Assembly (NCBI GenBank): GCA_903835685.1
Contig: CAILNX010000030.1
Location: 1 to 64,000, forward strand
Direction: 5' to 3'
Length of the DNA stretch: 64,000 bases
Source of the DNA: an uncultured delta proteobacterium
Lineage (GTDB): Bacteria; Desulfobacterota; Desulfovibrionia; Desulfovibrionales; Desulfovibrionaceae
The position numbers and the translations under genes were made by a program. Positions 17,455-26,524 of the stretch are shown here, in pieces. The notes beneath the pieces were generated by a model. It saw only the letters and a program-made list of their open reading frames with translations, was not told the origin of the DNA and did no database searches. Every line of letters starts with the position of its first letter. The first letter of the stretch is position 1.

Positions 17455-20400
17455 ATGGCCACGAACATAGCAGACGAACTCCAGATAGGCTCAGTGATGA
17501 ACATGAAGGGGCAGGTCTTCGCCGATCACGGCGACGGCGTGCATCCTTTGTCCGTAGGCAGTCCGGTGCATGCGGGCGAGGTCATCCTGACCAGGGCCGG
17601 GTCCAACGTGGAAATCAAGTTCTTGGACGACACGGTCATGTCCGAGGGCGAGGACTCCAACCTTCGGCTGGACAGCTATGTCTTTGATCCGGTCAAGGCC
17701 AAGGGCGACCTGCTCTTCAACATGGCCGAAGGGACCTTCCGCGTGGTCACGGGCAAGATCGCGGACTCGGACCCCGAGCACTTCAAGCTGAAGAGCCCCC
17801 TGGCCACCATCGGCATCCGGGGCACCACCGTGGTCAGCGAGATCAGGGGCGGGGTGGAGAAGCACGGGGCCGAGGAGATTCACGCGGGCAAGGCCCTGGT
17901 CATCCAGAACGCCTTGGGCCAGGTCCAATTGGTGACCTCTTCCCGGGGCATGGTCGATTTTCGGCCTGACGGGTCCATGAGCGCGCCTCGTACGTTCAGC
18001 GTGCAGGAAATTCAGCACTTCCAGAGCGCGACCCCCATCCAGAGCGTGCCCACTTTCACGGCCCCGCCACCACCTCCTCCGGCGGGCGGCAACAAGCCTG
18101 CTGGGCAAACGGGCGGCCAGCAGGGCGGGCAGGGCCAGGGCGCGGCTGGATCAGCGGGTGGAGCAGGGGCTGGAGCAGCAGGAACCGGTGAAGGGACTGG
18201 GACCGGCACCGGCACTGGAACTGGAACGGGGACTGGGACCGGCGACGGGACTGGCACGGGCGCTGGAACGGGTACTGGCACGGGTACTGGGCTTGGAACC
18301 GGCGCGGGCCTGGCGGGCGGGACCCTGGGCGGCCTGTTCGGCGGCGGCTTAAATAGCGGCGGCCCCAGCGCCCTTTTGAACGGCGGCGTCGTGGGACAGA
18401 TCGGCGGCCTGAACATCTCCGTGGGCCCGGCCACGAGCACGACCGGGACCGGAACCCAGATCACCACGGGCACTGACAATTTTCTCACCAACGTCATCGT
18501 GACGACCCACGCCGAGAACGCCCCCACGACCAACACCCTGCCCCCGGAACTGAGCGGGAACACCAACACCAACACCAATACCAACACCAATACCGGCACG
18601 ACCACGACGAACTCGGGGAGCACCGACATTTCGACCCCGGCCGCCAACCAGGCCGGCGTCTTGCTGACGGCCAGCACCTTCGGGCAGACCCTGGTGGGCA
18701 CCGAGCATGACGACATCCTTGTCGGCGGGGCGGGCCGTAACGTGCTGGAGGGCCTGGGCGGGTCGAACATCCTCATCGGCGGGGCCTACAGCGACTTGAA
18801 CCCCCTGAACGGGGACATCGCCAGCTACGAGCACATGACCCAGGGCGTGTACGCCAATCTGGACCTGGGCCTGGCCTATCACGGCAGCGACACCGACGCC
18901 CTGGTGAACATGATGGGCCTGCGCGGCGGCTTAGGCAACGACACCCTGATCGGCGACGCGCACAGCAACTACCTGGAAGGCGGACCTGGAGACGACACCC
19001 TGTATGGTTCGCCCAGTTCGGCCGAGGACAACGGGGGGGACATCGCCTCCTACCTGCACGCCCCAGGCGGGGTGTCCGTGAACCTGGACGCGGGCGCGCT
19101 TGGCCCGGATAATCCTTACGGCCAGCCCGCAGGCGTGCATTACGGCACGAGCACCGGGGCCGACGGCAACGATGTCCTTTTCGGCATCCACAACGTCATT
19201 GGCTCGGAGTACAACGACACCCTGATCGGGGACAGTTGGGCCAACTGGTTCCAGGGCCGGGCCGGGGATAATTTCATCGACGGCAAGGGCCACCCGGCTG
19301 GCGGATTCGACACGGCCAGCTACGCCGACGCCCCCTCGGGCATGTACGTGAACCTGGACGCCGGGACCTTGGACGGGTCCGTGGGCGGACATTCGTTCGG
19401 GGAACATTTCGGTACGGCCGTGGGCGCGGACCGCCACGACATTCTTTTCAGCATCAACGGGGTGGAGGGCTCCCAGTACGGGGACACCCTGGTCGGGTCC
19501 AGCCAGGCCAACTGGTTTGAGGGCCGGGGCGGGAACGACACCATCATCGGCGGCGAGGGTTCCGAGTCGCACACGGACGTCGCCTCCTACAACCACGCGC
19601 CCTCGGGCGTGGTCGTGGACTTGAACGAGGGGATCATCACCTTCGGCGGCTCAGGAAGCCTGGACACGGCTCTGTACAGCGACTTCCACGTGAGCGGATA
19701 TCCGTTTCAGGTGCCTCTGGTGGAGTCCGGTTCGCACCTGGGCCTGGCCACGGGCGGGGACGGCAACGACATCCTGGTGAACATCGAGGGCGTTTCCGGC
19801 TCGGACTACGCGGACACCCTGATCGGCGACTCCAGGGACAACTGGTTCGAGGGACGGGGCGGGGACGACTCCATCGACGGCGGAGGCGGGATCAACACCG
19901 TCTCCTACCTGCACGCCCCCTCCTCGGTCATCGTGGACCTGGAAAACCAGACCGCCACGGGCGGGGACGGCCACGACACCCTGGCCAACATTCAGAATAT
20001 TGAAGGCTCCAACTACGACGACACCCTGGTCGGGACCCAGGGGACCACGTACATCCTGGGCAATGGCGGGGACGACCTGATCGGGATGGAATCGCACATG
20101 TCCTCGGCCGTGACCATTGACGGCGGGACCGGGTTCAACACCCTGGCCTTCACCCAGATTCAGGAAGGCGACCATTCCGGCGACCTGGCGCACGTGACCA
20201 ACGTCCAGGCCATCGTGCTCGGCGACGTGAGCACGGTGCTCACCCCGCCTTCGAGTCTGGCCCAGGCGGGAGCGATCCTGACCGTGGACGCCTCCAATCT
20301 GACCGGAACCCACACCCTGACCTGGAACGGCGCCAGCGTGGCTTCGGACCAGATCGTCTTTGGCGGCCTTGGCGGGGACACCCTTATCGGCGGTTCCGGC

Positions 20401-23400
20401 AACAATGTGCTGTACGGCGACCCCGTGGGCGCGGTCCCCGAATCCGGGACGAGCAACGGGGCTCTGGTCAACGGCCTGGGCGGGTCGAGCGGCTTCGGAA
20501 CGGCCCTGAACTCCACGGACGACGGGTCCTCGAGCGCCGTCAACCTGACCACGGTCTTTGCGGGTGGGATCGATTTCTACGGGACCAACTACACCCAACT
20601 CTACATCAACAACAACGGAAACATCAGCTTTGGCACCAGCCTGTCCGCCTACACCCCCCAGGCCATGTCCTCGGTGGGCGTGCCCATCATCGCCCCGTTC
20701 TGGGCCGACGTGGACACCCGGGGAGGGGCAACGACCCCCACGCCGGGCGGCCACTCCACGGGCAGCGACGACGCCTATTACAATCTGGACTCCACCAACC
20801 ACATCCTGACCGTCACCTGGGACGACGTGGGCTACTTCTCCCAGCACAAGGACAAGCTGGACGCCTTCCAGGTGCAGATCATTGACCGGGGCAATCACGA
20901 CTTCGACCTGGTCTTCCGGTACGAGGCGGTGAACTGGACCACGGGCGACGCCTCGGGCGGCGAGGGCGGCCTGGGTGGGACCGTGGCCCGAGCCGGGCTG
21001 TCCGCTGGCAACCACTCGCAGTACCAGGAGTTTTCCTCTTCCGGGAACCAGGCCGCCATGCTCGGCCTGGACACCAATCAGGGCAACACCGGCATCCCCG
21101 GGGTGTGGGCCTATTCCATGCGCTCCGGGGTGCTCACGGGCTTGATCGACCCAAGCATCTTCGGGAGCGTGACTGACGGCAACGACTCGCTCCTGGGCGG
21201 GTCCGGGGACGACACCCTTTTCGGCGGGATCGGGCACGACACCATGGACGGCGGAGGCGGGACCAACACCTTCCAGTACACGGCCACGAACGAGTTCGGG
21301 GACACCATCCACCATTTCCAGCACGGCGTGGACACGATCTATTTCGCAACGACAAGCGATGGAGGGCAGTTCCCCACGGATCTGCATTTCTCCACCGCGA
21401 GCGGGGGCAGCGTACCGGACGGCACGGCCCACAGCCTCTATTTTGACCCCGATGCACACACGCTTTTCTACGACCCGAACGGCTTGGGCCAGGGGGTCGA
21501 GGTGGCTGTGTTCGATCCGGGCCAGGTCTTTGACTTCAACGACATGACCACGGTTGCGGGCCATACGGGCGTGGACGCCGTTTTCGCCAAGGTGTTCGCC
21601 TCGATTCCCGAAACCACGCACCTCACGGTCGAAGCGTCCCTGACCGCTCTGCATCAGACGCCCATCATCGAGCAGAACATCAGCGACGACGGGACCGTGG
21701 CCCTGACCACTGGCTCCATCGATGTCCTCTACGGCGCCTCCGACAGCGGGCACGAGATCACCCTGACCGGCCAGCCGGACACCTCTGACCTCTATGTGCA
21801 CAACCAGATCTCGGGTGCCGGGGATGATCGCATCCATCTGCCCGTGGGGAACAACTTCTTCACGGTCTACGGGAATGAGCATCCCCTGCTGTACGGCGAG
21901 GATGGGACCCTGCCGTACGGAACCACCGTGGTCCTGCCCTCGGTGACCGGCGACTACTCAGCCGACGACGCCAACGGTGTTCCGCACACCTTAAACGGCC
22001 CGCACTCGCCTGCATTCGATCAGTCCATCACCTTCGACGGCCCGGGAAAGTACGCCCTTGATCTGGGCGGGACCATCCCCTGGGAGACGGGCGTCGCGGC
22101 CGTGGTGCATGACGCCTCCGATTCGGCCAGGCACGACTTCATTATCGGTACCGGTTCGGCCGACGACCATTCCAATCTGGGCGGGAGTCCGGTCGAGATC
22201 GATTTTTTGACCGCCAATGGGCAGAACTACCTCCACCTGGGCTCCGAAGGCTACCTGGTGGACGCGTACAACGCCCAGTCCATCGTGGCCCTGGGGGGCG
22301 ACAACGATGTGTTCGCCAGTGTGAGCGGGCAGGACCACGCCCATGAGCAGTCCCTGATGTCCGTCCATTTCGGGGCGGGGAACGACACCCTGGAATCCGA
22401 GGCCTTTCCGACCTACGCACTCGGGAACCCGGGCGACCACGCCCAGGTGGATCTCGGCGGGGGCTCGGACTCCCTCGTGGTGGACAAGTCCTGGGTCCAG
22501 AACGAGAATCCGGCCTTCTACCAGTATCTGGACATGGTCAAGCACGACGGCTTGGTCATTGACTTAAACGATGTGAACCACGGGAACAATCTGGTTCTGA
22601 ACGGCTTCGATACGTCCATCGCTGGCGCTCCCTCCTTCCATCTGCAACACGACGCCGGGGACAGCCTGACCAGCCTTGATGATGGGGCCTCGAACCAGGG
22701 CATCGGCGATCTCACCCTGCGGTTCAGCAGCGACCAGGTCGAGGTGGACCTGCACCAGAGCACCTCGGCCACGGACGACCTGCACCTTTGGAGCGCGGGT
22801 CCTCTCACTGGCGACGTGACCTTGAGCAGCACGGACGACGGCGGACACGACACCCTGTCCCTGCACGACGGGCAGATGTCCCTGAACCTGTCCCACGTGG
22901 ACGTGGTGGACCTGGGCACGGGATTTACCGGAAACAAGTCCCTGACCGACCTGACCGACTCGACCATCGCCATCCATGGCTCGACTAATGCGCAGGAGAA
23001 TCTCTCCCTGACCATGGGCGGCACCAAGGCCTCGGCGGACCTGGCCGGGAGCAGCTTCAGCCTGACGGTCACCGGGGTGGACACCATCAACCTGGGGAAC
23101 GCCGCTAGTCCCGGGGTGAACCTGGCCGTGACCTCCAGCGACGCGCACACCTTTGACTTCTTCTCCCCGGCCACCCATGCGACCAACAACATCGACGTGA
23201 CCAACTCCAGCGGTGCGGACACCTTCTACTACCAAAGCACCACGGACGTGGCCGCCCTTGGGGGAGGAAACGCCGCCAACGCCATCACCGGCTTCCACCA
23301 CAGCGAGGACGGATTCAAGTTCACCGACCTCTTCGGGTACTCAAACGACGGAGATTGGAGCGCGGCCAGTACTTCTCACTTCTTCACCACAACCACCACC

Positions 23401-23616
23401 GGGGCCACGGACGTGGTCGAATCCGCCGGGGACAACTTCATCTTTGAAAAGCACGGGGATACCGGGGTCCTCTATCACGACCATGTGGACTCGGGAACGC
23501 ACACGGGCCTGACCAGCGACGCCCAGATCGTGGCCAGCATCACCGGCGACGCTGCCCACGGGCACCCTCTGGACGTCACGGCCGTGGACCTGCACTTCAC
23601 GAGCGGGGTGGCTTGA
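17455..23616 (+). CDS. Giant FecR/RTX/nidogen-domain adhesin, probably exported by a type I system
   Basis: 2053 residues from MATNIADELQ (AAGGAAAG ahead). Domains in order: a FecR-like domain (about 45-160, LKSPLATIGIRGTTV); a Pro/Gly linker with a GT tract (243-282) and an NT tract (369-380); then about 410-900 with five modules of DxASYxHAPxGVxVNL...GSxYxDTLIGDSxxNWFEGR joined to GGxGxD calcium-binding repeats; a nidogen-like domain (about 1030-1220, NNNGNISFG, PIIAPFWADVD); a further RTX block; and a long beta-rich end. No signal peptide and no Cys were seen, both usual for type I secretion substrates. The T1SS genes are not in the window. It likely acts in adhesion or biofilm. Confidence 0.8.
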   Translation: MATNIADELQIGSVMNMKGQVFADHGDGVHPLSVGSPVHAGEVILTRAGSNVEIKFLDDTVMSEGEDSNLRLDSYVFDPVKAKGDLLFNMAEGTFRVVTGKIADSDPEHFKLKSPLATIGIRGTTVVSEIRGGVEKHGAEEIHAGKALVIQNALGQVQLVTSSRGMVDFRPDGSMSAPRTFSVQEIQHFQSATPIQSVPTFTAPPPPPPAGGNKPAGQTGGQQGGQGQGAAGSAGGAGAGAAGTGEGTGTGTGTGTGTGTGTGDGTGTGAGTGTGTGTGLGTGAGLAGGTLGGLFGGGLNSGGPSALLNGGVVGQIGGLNISVGPATSTTGTGTQITTGTDNFLTNVIVTTHAENAPTTNTLPPELSGNTNTNTNTNTNTGTTTTNSGSTDISTPAANQAGVLLTASTFGQTLVGTEHDDILVGGAGRNVLEGLGGSNILIGGAYSDLNPLNGDIASYEHMTQGVYANLDLGLAYHGSDTDALVNMMGLRGGLGNDTLIGDAHSNYLEGGPGDDTLYGSPSSAEDNGGDIASYLHAPGGVSVNLDAGALGPDNPYGQPAGVHYGTSTGADGNDVLFGIHNVIGSEYNDTLIGDSWANWFQGRAGDNFIDGKGHPAGGFDTASYADAPSGMYVNLDAGTLDGSVGGHSFGEHFGTAVGADRHDILFSINGVEGSQYGDTLVGSSQANWFEGRGGNDTIIGGEGSESHTDVASYNHAPSGVVVDLNEGIITFGGSGSLDTALYSDFHVSGYPFQVPLVESGSHLGLATGGDGNDILVNIEGVSGSDYADTLIGDSRDNWFEGRGGDDSIDGGGGINTVSYLHAPSSVIVDLENQTATGGDGHDTLANIQNIEGSNYDDTLVGTQGTTYILGNGGDDLIGMESHMSSAVTIDGGTGFNTLAFTQIQEGDHSGDLAHVTNVQAIVLGDVSTVLTPPSSLAQAGAILTVDASNLTGTHTLTWNGASVASDQIVFGGLGGDTLIGGSGNNVLYGDPVGAVPESGTSNGALVNGLGGSSGFGTALNSTDDGSSSAVNLTTVFAGGIDFYGTNYTQLYINNNGNISFGTSLSAYTPQAMSSVGVPIIAPFWADVDTRGGATTPTPGGHSTGSDDAYYNLDSTNHILTVTWDDVGYFSQHKDKLDAFQVQIIDRGNHDFDLVFRYEAVNWTTGDASGGEGGLGGTVARAGLSAGNHSQYQEFSSSGNQAAMLGLDTNQGNTGIPGVWAYSMRSGVLTGLIDPSIFGSVTDGNDSLLGGSGDDTLFGGIGHDTMDGGGGTNTFQYTATNEFGDTIHHFQHGVDTIYFATTSDGGQFPTDLHFSTASGGSVPDGTAHSLYFDPDAHTLFYDPNGLGQGVEVAVFDPGQVFDFNDMTTVAGHTGVDAVFAKVFASIPETTHLTVEASLTALHQTPIIEQNISDDGTVALTTGSIDVLYGASDSGHEITLTGQPDTSDLYVHNQISGAGDDRIHLPVGNNFFTVYGNEHPLLYGEDGTLPYGTTVVLPSVTGDYSADDANGVPHTLNGPHSPAFDQSITFDGPGKYALDLGGTIPWETGVAAVVHDASDSARHDFIIGTGSADDHSNLGGSPVEIDFLTANGQNYLHLGSEGYLVDAYNAQSIVALGGDNDVFASVSGQDHAHEQSLMSVHFGAGNDTLESEAFPTYALGNPGDHAQVDLGGGSDSLVVDKSWVQNENPAFYQYLDMVKHDGLVIDLNDVNHGNNLVLNGFDTSIAGAPSFHLQHDAGDSLTSLDDGASNQGIGDLTLRFSSDQVEVDLHQSTSATDDLHLWSAGPLTGDVTLSSTDDGGHDTLSLHDGQMSLNLSHVDVVDLGTGFTGNKSLTDLTDSTIAIHGSTNAQENLSLTMGGTKASADLAGSSFSLTVTGVDTINLGNAASPGVNLAVTSSDAHTFDFFSPATHATNNIDVTNSSGADTFYYQSTTDVAALGGGNAANAITGFHHSEDGFKFTDLFGYSNDGDWSAASTSHFFTTTTTGATDVVESAGDNFIFEKHGDTGVLYHDHVDSGTHTGLTSDAQIVASITGDAAHGHPLDVTAVDLHFTSGVA
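18181..18300. repeat. Hexanucleotide GGNACN tract inside the adhesin gene
   Basis: About 20 in-frame copies of a GGNACN hexamer encode a run of Gly-Thr pairs. Because the unit is 6 bp, slippage changes linker length without breaking the frame. Confidence 0.8.
18559..18594. repeat. Hexanucleotide AAYACC tract inside the adhesin gene
   Basis: Six copies of AACACC or AATACC encode Asn-Thr pairs in the linker before the RTX modules. The reading frame is kept at any copy number. Confidence 0.8.
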
Positions 23617-23653
23617 ACATATTCGAACCGGCCCGTTCCCCGCACTTCGGCCA

Positions 23654-23684
23654 GGGGTGAGAAGGAAACTTCTCACCCCGTTTT
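23654..23684 (+). terminator. Terminator of the adhesin gene
   Basis: A perfect 11-bp stem GGGGTGAGAAG (23654-23664) and CTTCTCACCCC (23669-23679) with a GAAA tetraloop, followed by GTTTT. Confidence 0.85.
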
Positions 23685-23722
23685 CGTTCGGGGGCCTCCG
23701 TGGGCATTGCCTTGATCCCTCG

Positions 23723-24880
23723 CTAGAGGACTTGCCTGTAGATGGCTTCGGCGTCTTCCAGCTTCAGGACGCGGGGGTTGTTGGCCAGCAGGCGGGTGAC
23801 TTTCATGACCCCCTTGGCCAGGTCGGGGATGTGCTCGTCGCGCACCCCGAAGGCGCTCAATTTGGCGGACACCTGGAGATCACCGGACAGGGTGCGCAGG
23901 GCCGCCACCGCCTTGATCGCCGCATCCCGCTGGGACAGCCCGGCCGTGTTTTCCCCGAGGACTTCGGCCAGCACGGCGAATTTGGGGAGATTGCCCAGCA
24001 TGTTGAACTCCATGACCGGGATGAGCATGATGCTGTTGGCCACCCCGTGCGGAATGTGGAATTCCGCGCCGATGGGGTAGGCGAAGGCGTGCACTGCGGT
24101 CACGCCCGCGTTGGCAAAGGCCATGCCCGCAAGCAGGCTTCCCTCGAGCATGTCGGACCTGGCCTGGAGGTTCGCGCCGTTGGCAAAGGCGGTGCGGATG
24201 GCCCCGTGCACCAGCCTGACGGCCTGCAAGGCCAAAAGATCGGTCAGGGAATTCGCGTTCCTGGAGGTGTAGGCCTCCACGGCGTGGATGAGGGCGTCCA
24301 TGCCTGTGGCGGCCGTGACCTGAGGCGGCAGGCCCAGGGTCAGCTCCGGGTCCAGGATGGCCGTTGCGGGGAAGAGGTGCGGGCTCACGATGCCTTTCTT
24401 CAGCTTCTCGTGGTGGTCGGAAAGGATGGCTATGGGCGTGACCTCGCTGCCCGTGCCCGCGGTGGTGGGCACCAGGATGAGCTGGAGCCCGGGTCTGGGC
24501 ACCATGTCGATCCCGAAATAGGACGAGACCTCGCCCGTGTTGGTGGCCAGTATGGAAGCCACCTTGGCCACGTCCTGGGCCGAGCCCCCGCCGATGCCGA
24601 TGATGGCGTCGGCCTTGAAGGCCTTGACGCTTAAGCTGGCCTTCACGGCCGTTTCGTAGGAAGGGTCGGCCTCCACGTCGGCAAAGCGGGAGAAGTGCAG
24701 CTTGGCTTTCGTGAGCAGGTTTTCGAGGGTATCCACGATGCCGGTCTTGACCAGACCCGGATCGGTCACCACCAGGATGCGTTTGGCCCCGAGCCTGCGG
24801 GCCTCTTCGCCGATCTTTGCGAGCGCGCCCGGGCCCATGACAATGCGTCCGGTGGTCTGAAACGTGAGACTGGCTGACAT
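23723..24880 (-). CDS. Iron-containing alcohol dehydrogenase
   Basis: 385 residues from MSASLTFQTTGRIVMGPGAL; this ATG (24880, GAGG upstream) gives the normal family length, so the longer upstream frame was dropped. It shows the group III ADH features: GIGGGSAQDVAK for NAD(P) binding, VPTTAGTGSEVTP, and metal ligands in the GMDALIHAVEAYTS and VTAVHAFAYPIGAEFHIPHG segments. It would interconvert a primary alcohol and an aldehyde, and the substrate cannot be read. It lies 177 bp after livF on the same strand. A link to the transporter's substrate is possible but not shown. Confidence 0.88.
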   Translation of the reverse strand: MSASLTFQTTGRIVMGPGALAKIGEEARRLGAKRILVVTDPGLVKTGIVDTLENLLTKAKLHFSRFADVEADPSYETAVKASLSVKAFKADAIIGIGGGSAQDVAKVASILATNTGEVSSYFGIDMVPRPGLQLILVPTTAGTGSEVTPIAILSDHHEKLKKGIVSPHLFPATAILDPELTLGLPPQVTAATGMDALIHAVEAYTSRNANSLTDLLALQAVRLVHGAIRTAFANGANLQARSDMLEGSLLAGMAFANAGVTAVHAFAYPIGAEFHIPHGVANSIMLIPVMEFNMLGNLPKFAVLAEVLGENTAGLSQRDAAIKAVAALRTLSGDLQVSAKLSAFGVRDEHIPDLAKGVMKVTRLLANNPRVLKLEDAEAIYRQVL

Positions 24881-25002
24881 ATCCTCACCTCGGGATGGTT
24901 TGGCCGCTTCGAGGAAGTGCTGTTTCCTGGGGGTTACGCCGCACAGGCTTCGCGTGGAGCGTCCCTCAATTGACAGCGGAGTTTCTGAACGCACAACAAT
25001 TT

Positions 25003-25020
25003 GAAATTATTATTCTTATT
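25003..25020. repeat. 18-bp AT-rich sequence also present at 39110-39127
   Basis: GAAATTATTATTCTTATT occurs identically at both places. Here it lies 38 bp past the livF stop, between livF and the alcohol dehydrogenase. The copies flank gene ends on the minus strand. Confidence 0.6.
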
Positions 25021-25057
25021 CTTCATTCCTGGGTGCAGGTATTTCTGGAACGCGACG

Positions 25058-25762
25058 CTAGACCGCCAGATAGCGGCTCTGCACGCTGGCGTCCTGCCGG
25101 AAGGCCTCCACGGTTCCGGAAAAAACCGCCCGGCCCCGGTCCATGACCACCACGCTGTCCGACACGGACAGGGCGAAACGGATGTTCTGCTCGGATAGCA
25201 GAATGGTCGTGCCCTGGTCCTTCAGCCGCAAGACCAGTTGTTTCAGTTCGGCCACGATGACCGGCGAGAGTCCTTCGGTGGGTTCGTCGAGAATGAGCAC
25301 CTCGGGGTTGCCCATGAGCGCCCGGCCGATGGTCAGCATCTGCTGCTCGCCGCCCGAGAGCGAGCCGCCCATGCGCTCGGTCATGCGCGTAAGCGTCGGG
25401 AAGCACTCCAGCACGCTCTCGATGTTCCAGCGCCCGGAGCGCCCCTGGATCATCCCCATTTCCAGATTTTCCCGCACGGTGAAGGGACCCAGGATGCGCC
25501 TGTCCTCGGGCACGAAGCCAAGCCCCAGCCTGGCCATCTTGTATGGCGGCAGGCCGGTGCAGTCCCGGCCCTGGAACACGATCCTGCCCGACTTCGGCGG
25601 GGTCAGGTTCATGAGCGACCGGAAGGTCGTGGTCTTTCCGGCCCCGTTCCGGCCCACCAGGCAGACGGTCTCACCCTGGATCACCTCCAGGCCCATGTCG
25701 AAAAGGATGTGGCTGCGGCCGTAAAAGGTGTTCAGCCCGCTGGCCGAGAGGATTGGGTTCAT
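25058..25762 (-). CDS. livF: Branched-chain amino-acid-type ABC transporter ATPase LivF
   Basis: 234 residues, the LivF size. Walker A GRNGAGKTTT, the signature LSGGEQQMLTIGRAL, Walker B VLILDEPTEGLSP and the His switch region (here LLSEQNIRFAL, with Gln as in LivF) are all present. ATGA at 25759-25762 overlaps the livG stop. It would pair with LivG to power uptake through LivHM. The ATG at 25762 was preferred because the upstream open frame is only the livG shadow. Confidence 0.9.
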   Translation of the reverse strand: MNPILSASGLNTFYGRSHILFDMGLEVIQGETVCLVGRNGAGKTTTFRSLMNLTPPKSGRIVFQGRDCTGLPPYKMARLGLGFVPEDRRILGPFTVRENLEMGMIQGRSGRWNIESVLECFPTLTRMTERMGGSLSGGEQQMLTIGRALMGNPEVLILDEPTEGLSPVIVAELKQLVLRLKDQGTTILLSEQNIRFALSVSDSVVVMDRGRAVFSGTVEAFRQDASVQSRYLAV

Positions 25763-26523
25763 GCCACCTCCTCGCCCAGGTAGGCGGTGATCACTTCCGG
25801 GTTGGCCCGGATCTCGTCCGGGCTGCCCTCGGCCAGGAGCCTGCCGCTTTGCAGAACCCGCACGGTCTGGGCCAGGCCGAACACCGTGTCCATGTCGTGC
25901 TCGATAAACAGGAGCGTCAGGTTGAAATCCTTCCACAGCTTGTGCACCAGGTCCCGGGTCAGGTGTCGTTCCTCCGGGCTCATTCCGGAAGTCGGCTCGT
26001 CGAGCAGGAGCAATACCGGGTCAAGGGCCAGGGCGATGCCGATGTCCAGCAGCTTCTGATCCCCGTGGGCCAGCTCATGGGCCTGCCTGGCCGCGTACCC
26101 AGCCAAGCCCAGGCTTTCCAGGATTTCCAGGCCCCTGGTCGTGGCCCGTTTGAACTCGGACACCGGACGGAACGGCCTGCGGGTCTGGCCGAGTTTGGAC
26201 AGGCAGGCCACCCGCACGTTGTCCAGAACGCTCTCGCCCAGGAATATGGAGGCGACCTGAAAGGCCCGTCCCATGCCCATGGCCACGATTTTCTGGGTGG
26301 GCAAACCGGCCACGTCCTGGCCGTTGAACACGATCCGCCCTCGGTCAGGCTTGAGATGCCCGGTGATCTGGTTGAACAGGGTGGTCTTTCCGGCCCCGTT
26401 CGGCCCGATGATGGCCGAGATCTCGCCCGGCATGACCGAAAAGCTCACCTGGTCCGTGACCGTGAGGCCGCCAAAGGTCTTGCACAGCCCGTCGAGTTCG
26501 AGAAGCGGCGTGGCCTGGCTCAT
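25759..26523 (-). CDS. livG: Branched-chain amino-acid-type ABC transporter ATPase LivG
   Basis: 254 residues from MSQATPLLELDGLCKTFGGL. Walker A GPNGAGKTTLFN, Q-loop region MGRAFQVASIF, a signature changed to LAHGDQKLLDIGIAL (LivG proteins have this HGxQ form), Walker B PVLLLLDEPTSGMSP and switch His in LFIEHDMD. It begins one base after the livM stop and overlaps livF by 4 bp, so these genes are one operon. It hydrolyses ATP for the transporter on the cytoplasmic side. Confidence 0.9.
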   Translation of the reverse strand: MSQATPLLELDGLCKTFGGLTVTDQVSFSVMPGEISAIIGPNGAGKTTLFNQITGHLKPDRGRIVFNGQDVAGLPTQKIVAMGMGRAFQVASIFLGESVLDNVRVACLSKLGQTRRPFRPVSEFKRATTRGLEILESLGLAGYAARQAHELAHGDQKLLDIGIALALDPVLLLLDEPTSGMSPEERHLTRDLVHKLWKDFNLTLLFIEHDMDTVFGLAQTVRVLQSGRLLAEGSPDEIRANPEVITAYLGEEVA

Positions 26524-26524
26524 C

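Noticed and set aside
19651-21882. 743-residue open frame opposite the adhesin
   Set aside because: Antisense to repeat-rich coding sequence, with no ribosome site and a Val/Gly/Arg-biased product.
25003-25021. Fur box in the AT-rich 18-mer
   Set aside because: Only about 11 of 19 positions agree and the sequence lies after gene ends rather than at a promoter.
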